From an uncultured Caryophanales bacterium (GTDB lineage: Bacteria > Bacillota_I > Bacilli_A > RF39 > UBA660), in the NCBI GenBank assembly GCA_947564265.1, contig CANOBK010000002.1:1-64000 (forward strand): a DNA stretch of 64,000 nt. The letters run 5' to 3'. This document shows, one piece after another, positions 16,630 to 26,449 of this stretch. Within the stretch, counting starts at the first letter, position 1, and every line of letters starts with the position of its first letter. The notes under the pieces were generated by a model. It worked only from the letters and a program-made list of their open reading frames with translations, did not search any database and was not told the origin of the DNA. A program made the position numbers and the translations under genes.

Positions 16630-18779
16630 TATTCAGCAACCTTTTCTTCAATATAGTCTGACTCAGATTGAACTGCTTCCTTTTCCTTTTTTATTAAGTC
16701 AAAAACAATCAGTGAATTAGAAGCTTCCAGTAATTTTTCTGCATACTGTTGACATTCTACAATATACTCTTCTGAAATAGCTTCTTCCTTTAATGGAAGG
16801 AAATTTCCTTTTTGTGTATTATAATAAATTTTATTGGTCATCCAATTTCCATTTGGGAAGACTACAATATTATCATCCGTTGTATTAAAAATATCTTTCC
16901 CTAACTGATACTTATTATAGAAACCAAACATGTTCCCTAACGTTGGCATAACATCATACATTCCCATAACCGTAGTAATTTCTTTGTGTAAAGACTCTTT
17001 TGTTTCTTTACTATAAATTAAGAATGGAACTTTTCTAAGTAATTCATATTGGTAACTATCTACTTTATAGAATCCTTCTGTTTCCGCTGGTAATGTTGCA
17101 TCGTTTTCTTTATCATAATTGAACAAACGATTATAATCTGCCTTCGGCAAACGAGCATCATGATCTCCATAAAGTACAATTACTGTATTTTCCATCAATC
17201 CCGCTTCTTCTAATCCAGTTAAGAACTCGCCAAGAGCCTCATCTGCATAGTGAACAGATTTAAAGTAATTTCCTAATTTTGTTCCTTCCATATAAGGATA
17301 TACAACTTGTTCTACTTCCCCTGTCTCTTCATTAATAATTGGATTTCCCTCTTCATCTAGAGCATCTTCCTTAATATCTACCGCAAAATCCCCATATTTA
17401 TCTACATCCGCAAATGGAGTATGATTCGTAAGCATTAAAACAGTTCCATAATATGGTTTTCCCTTTTTATTAATTTCTTTAATCTTCTCAATTGATTGTT
17501 TAAAGAATGATTTATCCGATAATCCAAGGCCAATGACCTCATCGATTTCATAATCTTTTTTACTATAAAATCTATCATATCCTAAAGATTCATGCATAAC
17601 GTTACGATTCCAATAAGATCCATTATTCGCATGCATACTGAATGTAGAGTATCCCTTTTCTTTTAGTAATTTAGGAATTGACACATAATCACGATTAAAA
17701 TAACTAACAAAGGCTGTTCCTGTATTGGTAGGCATCAATGATGTATTTAAAGTAAATTCACTATCACTAGATGTCCCGACACTCACTTGTGAATAAAAGT
17801 TACTAAAGTAAAGTGACTCACTCGCAAGTTTATTTAAATTAGGAGTTAATTCTTGACCGTTAAAACTTAAGGTCATATTTACTTGTTGCATACTTTCACA
17901 ATGAATAGAAATAATATTTTTTCCCTCAAAAATTCCAGTATATTCATTAACTGTTTGTTGTTCGCTTGGAACATCCTTATAATACTCGTTAAAAATTCTT
18001 AACGCATTATCATAACCAAATAAACTGGTAATTTTAGGTTCAATACTTTTTACAAGATCATTTAAGTGATAAGTATAAATACCAAATTTCATAACAATGT
18101 ATTCACGATTCCACTGTTTAGAGAATCTTCCAATCTCAAGAGAAGTCAACATCGTAATAAAGATTAGTGCTAAAACCAAAGCTGTAGATAGCGACACAAT
18201 GGCTTTTTTATTATCTCTTTTTTCCAAATCCTTTGGTACCTTATCTTTTTGATTTCTTTTAATTTTTAGATGTACTAAAAGTAAAGCAATTGGCGCAAAT
18301 AAATAAGAAAAGTCTTGAATTTTAAATACGTTCTTTGTTACAGCGTCTCCTACTTGAAATAAATATTCTAATGTCCCTAGTAAAGAAACCGATACAAATG
18401 AAGTATAGAAAGTATAATAAAGAGAATTAATAATACATAAAATACTCAAAATGAGTGACATTGTAAACAGATAAGGAAAACGATTCTTTTTTTTCATAAA
18501 GAAACTAAGTCCCCCAATTGCTAATATAATAGCTAAATCAGCAATAATTGGTTTTATATTTAGAATGTTTTCCCAAGTATGAATTGTAAAATAACGAAGT
18601 AATGTAGAAGCAAATAAATTAACAATTAAAAATACAAAGAAAAGAACATTAGATCTGATTACTTCAACACAACTATTAAATACAAAGATACAGGAACGCT
18701 TTGGATTTAAAACTACATGAGTAGCTATTTTCTTTGTTTTAGTCCAAAGCTTTATCATTTCTTTTTTCATCTTTTTCAT
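16629..18779 (-). CDS. LTA-synthase-like glycerol/alkyl phosphotransferase (sulfatase fold)
   Basis: 716 residues. Five or so membrane segments in residues 35-230, then an outer sulfatase-fold domain. Visible landmarks match LtaS: a metal-site Glu in ISIHCES, the nucleophile region GTSSDSEF, the substrate-pocket ANNGSYWNR, His in TNHTPF and Asp-His in YGDHDARL. LtaS enzymes use phosphatidylglycerol to build polyglycerol-phosphate on the outer face of the membrane. In well-known LtaS proteins the nucleophile is Thr in a KTSDSEF motif; here the matching position is Ser. The length is slightly above the usual 620-650 because of an insert near ALDEEGNPIINEETGE and an acidic tail. It could make another glycerol-phosphate polymer. 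Confidence 0.82.
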   Translation of the reverse strand: MKKMKKEMIKLWTKTKKIATHVVLNPKRSCIFVFNSCVEVIRSNVLFFVFLIVNLFASTLLRYFTIHTWENILNIKPIIADLAIILAIGGLSFFMKKKNRFPYLFTMSLILSILCIINSLYYTFYTSFVSVSLLGTLEYLFQVGDAVTKNVFKIQDFSYLFAPIALLLVHLKIKRNQKDKVPKDLEKRDNKKAIVSLSTALVLALIFITMLTSLEIGRFSKQWNREYIVMKFGIYTYHLNDLVKSIEPKITSLFGYDNALRIFNEYYKDVPSEQQTVNEYTGIFEGKNIISIHCESMQQVNMTLSFNGQELTPNLNKLASESLYFSNFYSQVSVGTSSDSEFTLNTSLMPTNTGTAFVSYFNRDYVSIPKLLKEKGYSTFSMHANNGSYWNRNVMHESLGYDRFYSKKDYEIDEVIGLGLSDKSFFKQSIEKIKEINKKGKPYYGTVLMLTNHTPFADVDKYGDFAVDIKEDALDEEGNPIINEETGEVEQVVYPYMEGTKLGNYFKSVHYADEALGEFLTGLEEAGLMENTVIVLYGDHDARLPKADYNRLFNYDKENDATLPAETEGFYKVDSYQYELLRKVPFLIYSKETKESLHKEITTVMGMYDVMPTLGNMFGFYNKYQLGKDIFNTTDDNIVVFPNGNWMTNKIYYNTQKGNFLPLKEEAISEEYIVECQQYAEKLLEASNSLIVFDLIKKEKEAVQSESDYIEEKVAE

Positions 18780-18807
18780 TAGGCTAGCACCAACCTTCCT
18801 CTTTTAC

Positions 18808-18836
18808 ATTATAGCACCAACAAAATAAAATGGCAA
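18808..18836 (-). promoter_or_regulatory. Promoter of the LTA-synthase-like gene, with a direct repeat
   Basis: Minus strand -35 TTGCCA (18831-18836), 17-bp spacer, -10 TATAAT (18808-18813). On plus, TAGCACCAAC occurs at 18785-18794 and again at 18812-18821, one copy touching the -10 box, which may be a regulator site. Confidence 0.6.
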
Positions 18837-18904
18837 TTTATTCACTTTAGAAAAATATGACAATCTTGTAATATATAGAATTACTAATACTGAAAAAGAA
18901 GCCA

Positions 18905-19738
18905 TTATTTGACTTCTTTTAACTTATGATCTGCTATCTCACTATTCGCATTAAGCGCCATACCGAGAACAAAAATATAGGAAAGTAAATATACCCACAA
19001 CAGAAGAATAATCAAATTCGCAATACTTCCATAGAGTAAATTGTATTTGGCAAATACTTCTGTATAAAAAGAATAGATTTCTGTTGTCAATATCCACGCA
19101 ATCGTTGTAAAAATAGCGCCATAAGTTGTAGATTTTGACGGAATTTGTTTATCTGGTGCCATTACATAAAGAAGTTTTACACAGAAAAAGATAAAAAATA
19201 TAGAAATCGGATATTTCAATAAGGAATAAGTAAGTTTAATCATATGATTAATGGAATCTGATTCAATAAATTGTGTAATCATAGAAACAATAGTATCCCC
19301 AAATACAGGAACAATCAACATGAAAATCAGTAGTAAAACCAATACAACAGTCATAAATAAAGCTTTTATTCTACGTGTTAATAAATCTTTATCTGGGATC
19401 TTATAAAGCAAGTTAGATCCAATAATCATAGAATGTGGTCCATTAGAGGCTAAAATGAATGCTGAACTATAAAAAATGACAATGTTTAAATTTAAACTTT
19501 TTCCACCAATTGCCTGACTGATTAATTCCGCTGCATCTTTCGGAAAAGTTCGATTAATTAATTCAATCAAAGATTCTATCGAGACTAAAAAATTAGAGGC
19601 AATCGCAGCAATCAAGGCGACTAAGGGAACAATAGATAAAACAAGAAAAAAAGCCAGTTGACCTGGTAAGATCCTCATTTCTGGCTTATTGATTGTTTCA
19701 AAAACTTTACGAAAAAACTTCTTCATTTCTTTTTTCAT
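18905..19738 (-). CDS. YihY/BrkB-family membrane protein
   Basis: 277 residues from ATG 19738, preceded by AGGAA; an in-frame GTG nine bases earlier is less well spaced. Six hydrophobic segments and the family pattern (GQLAFFLVLSIVPL near the start, APDKQIPSKSTTYGAIFTTIAWI in the middle, LYGSIANLIILLLWVYLLSYIFVLG near the end) mark the UPF0761 YihY/BrkB family. Its function is not settled; older reports of an RNase role are not supported by this membrane layout. It lies between the LTA-synthase-like and GGDEF genes, four bases after a TSS-proximal GGDEF gene end region. Confidence 0.8.
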   Translation of the reverse strand: MKKEMKKFFRKVFETINKPEMRILPGQLAFFLVLSIVPLVALIAAIASNFLVSIESLIELINRTFPKDAAELISQAIGGKSLNLNIVIFYSSAFILASNGPHSMIIGSNLLYKIPDKDLLTRRIKALFMTVVLVLLLIFMLIVPVFGDTIVSMITQFIESDSINHMIKLTYSLLKYPISIFFIFFCVKLLYVMAPDKQIPSKSTTYGAIFTTIAWILTTEIYSFYTEVFAKYNLLYGSIANLIILLLWVYLLSYIFVLGMALNANSEIADHKLKEVK

Positions 19739-19751
19739 AAATATCACATTC

Positions 19752-21785
19752 CTATTTGACTTTTTCTTTTACTGTTCTCATATCTAGCGTTGCTTCATTA
19801 ATCGCATCATCAATTGTTTTAATATCATCTACAATCATACTATATCCGATAGATGCACCAAAACCATGTGGTAAATCCTTCAACTCTTTGGTTAGTTTTT
19901 TACTATAAGTTTCTACTTGCTTCTCACTATAACCAACAAGGTAAATTAAGAATTCATTTCCATCAGTTCGAATAATCTCACTATTTTCTAATTGTGTATT
20001 TACCAAAATTGATGCTGCTGAAATAATCAAATTATCTCCTGCTTCATGACCATAATTATCATTTACATATTTTACATTATTCAAATCGATAATTAACACT
20101 GCCTGTGGATAAACTTTACTATCTTCCCACAATTCCATATTTAAGTTCAAATAATTACGATTCTTTAAAGATGTTAAGATATCCGTATACTTACGACGAT
20201 CTTCTTTTCTAACTTCTGTAATTTTCTTCTTCTTCTTAAAGAAGACTAAGAAAGCTAAGATAATTAAGATTGGTAATAAAGCAATTCCTAATACGATTAA
20301 ATATAATTCTTGGAAACTTGTTCTTTCTACTAAAGATAAGTCTAAGGTATTTAATCCACTTGAACGGTAATTATAATAAGAATTTGTTGTAATGATATAG
20401 TTAAACAAGTCATAGAACTCTTCATTTCCTTTATAAACCATAAATGTAAAATTATTATTCATAAAGTCAGAGTATAAGACTTCATATTTTTGAAATTTAC
20501 TATTTTTATAGTAATTATAAACTTCTTTATCTACAATTACTAAACCATTACCCTTAGTCAATTGATCTAAACTATCTACTTCTTTAATATTGGCTTTACT
20601 ATTTTCAGTAAAATATTTTGTAATCAAATTATTTTTTAGCATTTTAACATCTTTGTTCTTTAAACTTTCAAATGTCTGGATTACATTTCCTTCCTTTGGA
20701 ACGCCAAGTACCACATATTGTTCTATTGTAGGAGAAAGTGTAGCGGTATAATCAGAGGTGGTATATCCAGAATAATTGAAATAAAGGTCTACTTCTCCTC
20801 GATCGATTGCCTGATTTAACTGATCAATGGATTTATATTTCTTATAGGTAAAATCAATGCCTGTTAATCTTAACATTCTAGCAACGTATTCGCTAGCGAC
20901 TCCTTTTGGTACTCCATCAATATTTAGTTCATAAGGAGCATTTTCAACATATCCATAGACATAAGATTTTGATACTAAATCCGCTTTGGTTTTATCATTA
21001 ATACCATTTTTAGAAGCATAATAATCTAAATATTCTTTATTATAAGAAGTAACATAACTTTCTTTTTTCCACTTCTCATAGTACTTACGAACTACTTGAT
21101 TCAGTTCTTGATTATCATCAGATAAAGTTAAAACTAATCTTTTAGAAATCTCTGTAAAATAGTAATTAATATGGTAATTGTTATTTACAACTGTCTGATC
21201 TAGGTATAAAATCTGTGGTAAAATAATCATCTCTACCGTATCTTGCTCAAAATCAGTCATCATAGCATCGATTGTTTCGTAAGTTTTATAAGTAATCTCA
21301 GAAGCGGTTCTTAAGTAATAACTAAGTTCTCCAACATCTGTCGTAAATACTCCAATGACTTTATTTTTTAGTTCGCCAATTTCATCATAACGAATATCGT
21401 TTTTACTAATCGCTACATATCCATCCTCAAATACAAGTAAATCCTTATTCGTTTGTTTTGTATCATTATCAAGTAGACGGAACCTTAAACCTGTTCCTGA
21501 GGAAAGAGAGGTTTTAGGATAAGGGATTTTATTAAATTCCAACCCAGTATCAACCTCGAAACTTTTAATAAAGTTAAAGATAACACCAGAACCATCCATA
21601 GAATACACAGGAATATCATTGATAATTTCCAAATCATATTTTTTTTCAGAGTTTGCTGAAATCCAACGCTTTTCTCTTACTGTTAAATTCGTTCTATCAT
21701 CTTTATAATTCAAATAGTAATATACACCAACAAAAACAAACAGTGCGATTACAATTGGTAAAATAATAATTAATTTCTTTTTCAT
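19752..21785 (-). CDS. Membrane protein with two substrate-binding domains and a degenerate GGDEF domain
   Basis: 677 residues, SD GAGGGTG before ATG. A signal-anchor helix lies at about 5-25. Two extracytoplasmic SBP_bac_3-like regions follow (about 35-255 and 265-480; the second has YVENAPYELNIDG and GVASEYVARMLRLTGI). A second membrane helix spans about 492-515 and a cytoplasmic GGDEF domain about 525-675. The domain keeps DLNNVKYVNDNYGHEAGD, but the signature reads RTDGNEF rather than RxGGDEF: the first Gly is Asp and the Asp is Asn, while Glu and Phe remain. It probably senses a small ligand outside. Whether it makes c-di-GMP is doubtful from the motif. Confidence 0.78.
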   Translation of the reverse strand: MKKKLIIILPIVIALFVFVGVYYYLNYKDDRTNLTVREKRWISANSEKKYDLEIINDIPVYSMDGSGVIFNFIKSFEVDTGLEFNKIPYPKTSLSSGTGLRFRLLDNDTKQTNKDLLVFEDGYVAISKNDIRYDEIGELKNKVIGVFTTDVGELSYYLRTASEITYKTYETIDAMMTDFEQDTVEMIILPQILYLDQTVVNNNYHINYYFTEISKRLVLTLSDDNQELNQVVRKYYEKWKKESYVTSYNKEYLDYYASKNGINDKTKADLVSKSYVYGYVENAPYELNIDGVPKGVASEYVARMLRLTGIDFTYKKYKSIDQLNQAIDRGEVDLYFNYSGYTTSDYTATLSPTIEQYVVLGVPKEGNVIQTFESLKNKDVKMLKNNLITKYFTENSKANIKEVDSLDQLTKGNGLVIVDKEVYNYYKNSKFQKYEVLYSDFMNNNFTFMVYKGNEEFYDLFNYIITTNSYYNYRSSGLNTLDLSLVERTSFQELYLIVLGIALLPILIILAFLVFFKKKKKITEVRKEDRRKYTDILTSLKNRNYLNLNMELWEDSKVYPQAVLIIDLNNVKYVNDNYGHEAGDNLIISAASILVNTQLENSEIIRTDGNEFLIYLVGYSEKQVETYSKKLTKELKDLPHGFGASIGYSMIVDDIKTIDDAINEATLDMRTVKEKVK

Positions 21786-21796
21786 GGGTTCACCCT

Positions 21797-22267
21797 CTAA
21801 CTACTAATATCTGTTTTATCTCGATCTTTTGACCAAACAAATACAGAACTGTTATGATGCCGATATCCAATAATTGGAAAATTATTTTCAGCGGCATCTG
21901 TTTTATAAATAAATGCTTGAAAATCATAGTACCCTTTTTGACTATCTGTAAATAAATCGATCATTCCATCGGTAACTGCCTTTGCTTCTTCTAATGACGT
22001 ATCATTTGCAACAGTAATAGAAAGATTAATTAAACGACCATTTTCACGAACTTCTACGGACTCTACCTTTTCCTTCTGCTGAATCTGTTCTTTTAATTGA
22101 TTATAAGTTTCCTTATCAACTTCTACCTTTCCAACCAAACGATCTCCATACACAGCTCCATCGTTCGCAAAGAACACTTTTTTTATTTCAGAAACACCAA
22201 ACATGAATATAACAAAAAGTACAACAACGACAATGGTAAATTTATTTTTTTTCACCAATTTCATCAT
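21797..22267 (-). CDS. Small membrane-anchored protein of unknown function
   Basis: 156 residues after AGGAGTTGG. One N-terminal helix (about 10-30) and a soluble outer domain with alternating strands (SVEVRENGRLINLSITV, a helix EEAKAVTDGMIDLF, then YDFQAFIYK). The shape suggests a small alpha/beta domain. I do not recognise the family. It ends 12 bases before the substrate-binding/GGDEF gene on the same strand and may work with it. Confidence 0.55.
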   Translation of the reverse strand: MMKLVKKNKFTIVVVVLFVIFMFGVSEIKKVFFANDGAVYGDRLVGKVEVDKETYNQLKEQIQQKEKVESVEVRENGRLINLSITVANDTSLEEAKAVTDGMIDLFTDSQKGYYDFQAFIYKTDAAENNFPIIGYRHHNSSVFVWSKDRDKTDISS

Positions 22268-22328
22268 ATTTATCCAACTCCTTTGATTATAGTAAGATTA
22301 TACAATATCTTTTTCACTTTCGCAAACA

Positions 22329-23747
22329 TTATCGTTTTGATAATTCCTCTACTAGTAATTGATTTACTAAAGAAGGATTAGCACTACCCTTAGTTTCCTT
22401 CATAATTTGTCCCATTAAATATTTGATTGCGCGGTCTTTTCCAGATTTATAATCCTGAACACTTTCACTGTTTTCTTCAATGACATGATTTACGATTTCT
22501 CTAAGAGAAGATTCATCACTGATCGTTTCAATTCCTTTAGAGGCAATGATTTCTTGAACGGTTAACTCAGTTTCCATCAATTCAACTAAAATATCTTTAA
22601 ATACTTTATTGGTAATCTCTTTTTTCGCTAATTTTTGTACTAAATCAGAAAATTTTTCCTTCGTTAAATTGGTATCGTCTAAACTTTTTTCGGTTCTATT
22701 GAGATAAGCAGAAATATCTCCTAGTAATAGATTACTAGCGATTACTAAGTCAATTTTTTCTAAACCTAGTAAATAATCACTCAATTGTTTATTTTGAATC
22801 AGTTTATTCGCATTGACAAGAGATATTCCTTTTTCTAAATACATTTTTCTTCTCTCATCTGGCAAAACTTCAAGACTGTCTCTTACTTCCTCAATATAAG
22901 AATCTTCAAGTACCATAAATGGAATATCTGGTTCTGGAAAATATCGATAGTCATTTCCTACTTCTTTGACACGCATTAGAATCGTTTTATTTTCTTTTTC
23001 ATCGTATCTTCTTGTTTCCTCACGAATGATTCCACCACGTTCTAATTCTTCAATTTGACGTTTTGCTTCTGCTAAAACAGCCATTCCAGCGCTACTGATA
23101 GATCCGACATTTTTTGTTTCAGTTCTAGTCCCAAGCACTTCTGTTTTAGAAACGGAAACATTGACATCACATCGCATACTTCCCTCTTCAATTTTACAAT
23201 CAGAAACATTCAAATATAAAAGTGTCTCTCTAAGCTTTTCTAAGTAAGCAACTGTTTCTTTATCACTTTTTAAATCTGGTTCTGAAACAATTTCAATTAA
23301 AGGAACTCCACTACGGTTAAAATCTAAAAATGACTTATCTTTATAATGGGTACTTTTACAAGTGTCTTCCTCAATATGAATATCATGAATTCCAATTTTT
23401 TTGGTAACGCCATCTACCTCGATTTCTAAGTATCCATCGACTCCAATTGGACTTCTTGCTTGAGTAATTTGATAACCTTTTGGTAAATCTGGATAAAAAT
23501 AGTTTTTCCGATCGAAGTGCATTTTCTTATTAATTTTACAATTTAGGGCAAGTGCTGCTTTTAGGGCTAATTCTACGGCATAAGCATTAATCGTTGGCAA
23601 AGTTCCAGGATAAGCAAAATCGATTTCATTAATATTTGTATTGGCAAATGTCCCATAGTTATTATAGGAATCAGAAAACATTTTTGTATTACTTTTTAAT
23701 TCACAGTGAACCTCAGTTCCTGCGGTTACTTGATATTCCTTATTCAC
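22329..23747 (-). CDS. gatB: Aspartyl/glutamyl-tRNA amidotransferase subunit B
   Basis: 472 residues, close to the usual 475. The start is taken as GTG 23747 because AGGAGG lies eight bases upstream and the GTGAATAA overlap joins the gatA stop to the gatB start; an in-frame GTG nine bases earlier sits inside the SD. The family N-terminus GTEVHCELKSNTKMF, the kinase-like core KGYQITQARSPIGVDGYLEI, and the C-terminal YqeY-type helical tail ending GSANPSLVNQLL are all present. GatCAB turns Glu-tRNA(Gln), and often Asp-tRNA(Asn), into the correct charged tRNA in bacteria lacking GlnRS. GatB carries the tRNA-binding and kinase centre. Confidence 0.96.
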   Translation of the reverse strand: MNKEYQVTAGTEVHCELKSNTKMFSDSYNNYGTFANTNINEIDFAYPGTLPTINAYAVELALKAALALNCKINKKMHFDRKNYFYPDLPKGYQITQARSPIGVDGYLEIEVDGVTKKIGIHDIHIEEDTCKSTHYKDKSFLDFNRSGVPLIEIVSEPDLKSDKETVAYLEKLRETLLYLNVSDCKIEEGSMRCDVNVSVSKTEVLGTRTETKNVGSISSAGMAVLAEAKRQIEELERGGIIREETRRYDEKENKTILMRVKEVGNDYRYFPEPDIPFMVLEDSYIEEVRDSLEVLPDERRKMYLEKGISLVNANKLIQNKQLSDYLLGLEKIDLVIASNLLLGDISAYLNRTEKSLDDTNLTKEKFSDLVQKLAKKEITNKVFKDILVELMETELTVQEIIASKGIETISDESSLREIVNHVIEENSESVQDYKSGKDRAIKYLMGQIMKETKGSANPSLVNQLLVEELSKR

Positions 23748-25197
23748 CAATATCACCTCCTGGTACTAAATCTAAATTGAGTTCTTTTTCAATAAAGGCA
23801 GCGAATTGATACATTTTAGCTTCCTCGAAAGAATTTCCAATAATATGCATTCCAATTGGCATATGATCTTTATTGAATCCGATTGGAACATTCATTCCAG
23901 GAAGACCAGCCATATTTACCGGAATTACCAACACATCATCTAAGAAAGATTTAATTGGATCGTCAATATCTTGATCTAGATTATAAGCAACCGTAGTTGT
24001 CGTTGGTCCAATAATTAAATCATAAGTTTCAAATGCTTTTTGGAAGCTTTTTCTAATATCATCACGAATTTGCAATGCCTTATTGTAATAAGTAACTGCA
24101 TTATCCCCACTTAATAAGTAAGAACCTACCATAATTCTTCTCTTTACTTCTTTTCCAAATCCCTCTGCCCGAGTTTTACGATATAAATCTTCTACAGACT
24201 CTGGATCCTTAGCAGAATAACCAAATCTAACGCCATCAAAACGAGCAAGGTTACTACTTGCTTCTCCCATCGCAATAATTTGATATAAGGTAACTGCGTT
24301 TTCTATGTAATCGATATCAATGAAATCAACAGTCGCTCCCTTCTCTTTTAAAAGATTCATCATTTCTTGCATTTTATCACGAATTTCTGAACTTACGATA
24401 TCACTCATAAAATAGTTAGGAACACCAATTTTCATCCCCTTAATATCTTTTCCAATCCATCTAGTAAAATCTTCCTCTTCGCGGGAAACGCTCGTTAAAT
24501 CATGAGAATCTCTTCCTACCAAACTATTTAAAAGAAGTGCGTTTTCATAGACATTTCTAGTCATAGGTCCTATTTGATCAAGACTAGATGCAAAAGCTAC
24601 TAATCCATAACGAGAAACCCTTCCATAGGTAGGCTTCATTCCAACAATTCCTGTATAACTGGCAGGTTGCCTAATAGATCCTCCAGTATCACTCCCTAGA
24701 GCAAAAGGGACAAGCCTTGCTGAAATACAAGCAGCACTTCCTCCAGAAGAACCACCTGTAATTTTCTCTTGATTCCAAGGGTTTTTAGGGGCACCAAAAT
24801 AACTGGTTCTACTAGTTGACCCCATAGCGAATTCATCCATATTGGTTTTCCCTATCATAATCATATGCTTGTCTTTGATTTTTTGAACTACGGTTGCATC
24901 ATAAATTGGCTCATAATTTTCTAGCATTTTAGAGGCACAAGTCGTTCTAAGTCCTCTTGTTGAAATATTATCCTTAACAGCAACTGGAATTCCAAAAAGA
25001 AGATTATCCACCTCTAAGTTTTCTAATTCCTTCGCTTCTTTCAACGCTTCTTCCTTATTTAAGGTAATAAAACAATTTAATTCCTTATTTGATTCAATCC
25101 TATCAAATGCTTCTTCTACTAAGTCAATCGGACAGATTTCTTTTTTCTTTAGCAGTTCGTGAATTTCTACAATACTTTTATCTAAATATTTACTCAT
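23740..25197 (-). CDS. gatA: Aspartyl/glutamyl-tRNA amidotransferase subunit A
   Basis: 485 residues, normal for GatA. The amidase signature is intact: Lys in AVKDNIS, the GGSSGGSAA loop and DTGGSIRQPAS, giving the Ser-cisSer-Lys triad. The subunit releases ammonia from glutamine and feeds it to GatB. The start overlaps the end of gatC by eight bases and the stop overlaps the gatB start by eight bases, so the order C-A-B is tightly coupled. Nothing in the sequence looks degraded. Confidence 0.97.
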   Translation of the reverse strand: MSKYLDKSIVEIHELLKKKEICPIDLVEEAFDRIESNKELNCFITLNKEEALKEAKELENLEVDNLLFGIPVAVKDNISTRGLRTTCASKMLENYEPIYDATVVQKIKDKHMIMIGKTNMDEFAMGSTSRTSYFGAPKNPWNQEKITGGSSGGSAACISARLVPFALGSDTGGSIRQPASYTGIVGMKPTYGRVSRYGLVAFASSLDQIGPMTRNVYENALLLNSLVGRDSHDLTSVSREEEDFTRWIGKDIKGMKIGVPNYFMSDIVSSEIRDKMQEMMNLLKEKGATVDFIDIDYIENAVTLYQIIAMGEASSNLARFDGVRFGYSAKDPESVEDLYRKTRAEGFGKEVKRRIMVGSYLLSGDNAVTYYNKALQIRDDIRKSFQKAFETYDLIIGPTTTTVAYNLDQDIDDPIKSFLDDVLVIPVNMAGLPGMNVPIGFNKDHMPIGMHIIGNSFEEAKMYQFAAFIEKELNLDLVPGGDIGE

Positions 25198-25486
25198 GAA
25201 TCATCACCGGCACTTCCACAAAATTTCCACTCGTCTTTGGCGCATTTTTCTTTACTTCTTCAAAAGAAATCGTTCTTTCATTTTTATCTTCTCTAAGCTC
25301 TACTGTATGTTCTACAGGAGTGATTAATAATTCTTCATCATAGTTTTTAATCTCACTGATTTTCTCTACCTCGTCTAGTAATTTCTTCAAATCAATCGCA
25401 TATTGCTCCTTTTCTTCCTCCGTTAATTCAATTCTTGCTAAATCAGCAACATGTTCAACTTCACTAAGTTCTAATCTATCTTTCAT
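25190..25486 (-). CDS. gatC: Aspartyl/glutamyl-tRNA amidotransferase subunit C
   Basis: 98 residues from ATG 25486, chosen because AGGAGG lies six bases upstream; the longer frame adds eleven residues with no SD. It shows the GatC pattern VEHVADLARIELTEEEKE and the end motif RxD...SFEEVKKNAPKTSGNFVEVPVMIHE. GatC stabilises the GatA-GatB complex. Confidence 0.95.
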   Translation of the reverse strand: MKDRLELSEVEHVADLARIELTEEEKEQYAIDLKKLLDEVEKISEIKNYDEELLITPVEHTVELREDKNERTISFEEVKKNAPKTSGNFVEVPVMIHE

Positions 25487-25533
25487 AATGTTCCTCCTAA
25501 TAAAATTTGGGTAATTCATAAATACTATTTATT

Positions 25534-25539
25534 ATTATA
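25534..25539 (-). promoter_or_regulatory. Probable -10 box of gatCAB
   Basis: TATAAT on minus 48 bases upstream of the gatC ATG in GTGGTATAATAATAAATAG. The -35 is weak. Confidence 0.4.
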
Positions 25540-25594
25540 CCACGAGTTTCTTCTTTTGGAATTTTTTCTTAATTAAAAAGAGCTTTGTAATCTC

Positions 25595-26362
25595 TTACAT
25601 TGCTCTTCCTTTTTTATCTTCTTCGCTACCTAAAAATAATTGATTAAATAAATGCTCACTATTATCATTCATAAAGTCTCCAATCACAAGACTGGAACAA
25701 TCAATCATTCCCGTATACTTTCCTTTTGCTTGCCTTTCATAATCGTGTAAAACCTCAAGTTGATCTTTGACTGAGGCAAGTTTTTCACTAGTCGAAAAGT
25801 TTTCTGCATAAAACTCGTTTTCTGGGTGAACTAAAAATTCTGGAATATTATTAAAATCTAGTTGTAATCTAAGAAAACTCTGTTCGTTTATTAATCTACT
25901 CTTTTCTGAATTCATGACAATTCTAAAATATTTATTATAAACATCTTCTCTACTAACTGTGAGTTTTTCACCTGTATCGTTTCTTGTTACTTTCACTTCT
26001 TTCGCACCATAAGGCATTTTTAAAAGCCAGCACAGACACCAAAGTCTTTGAATTGTATTTCTTCTAGACTCAATTTCTCTTTCTAAAGATAACTTTTTTA
26101 AATTTAATTGATCAATTTTATGTCGATGTTCTTGATCTATTTTAGCAAACTCAGGATGAGAAATTTCTCTTTCCTGATTCTTGTTAAAATCTACTTCATA
26201 ACTATTTAATTCTTCACTTAAAAGTCGTTCGATTTGTTGCTTTTGACTATTCATCTCTGACATTGTTTCTTCTAGTAACCCAATTTTACCTCTCGCACTT
26301 TCATAGGCTATTTTTCGTTCGATTGGATCTTGAATCGCCTCTACTGCCATGTTCTCATTCAT
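25595..26362 (-). CDS. Unknown cytoplasmic coiled-coil protein
   Basis: 255 residues from ATG 26362, with GGGGTG six bases upstream; the GTG inside that SD is an unlikely start. No signal or membrane segment. Residues about 15-115 are strongly helical and charged, with Leu/Gln-rich heptads (EETMSEMNSQKQQIERLL and DQLNLKKLSLEREIESRRNT), so a coiled coil is likely. A second helical part follows (NIPEFLVHPENEF, SVKDQLEVLHDYERQ). I do not recognise the family. It lies downstream of a 63-residue gene and upstream of gatC. Confidence 0.6.
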   Translation of the reverse strand: MNENMAVEAIQDPIERKIAYESARGKIGLLEETMSEMNSQKQQIERLLSEELNSYEVDFNKNQEREISHPEFAKIDQEHRHKIDQLNLKKLSLEREIESRRNTIQRLWCLCWLLKMPYGAKEVKVTRNDTGEKLTVSREDVYNKYFRIVMNSEKSRLINEQSFLRLQLDFNNIPEFLVHPENEFYAENFSTSEKLASVKDQLEVLHDYERQAKGKYTGMIDCSSLVIGDFMNDNSEHLFNQLFLGSEEDKKGRAM

Positions 26363-26449
26363 ATAGTACACCCCTCTATTATTATTACAAATATATCATT
26401 TTTTTATTACTTTCACAAGCACACAATCAATACTTAACACTTATTTACG

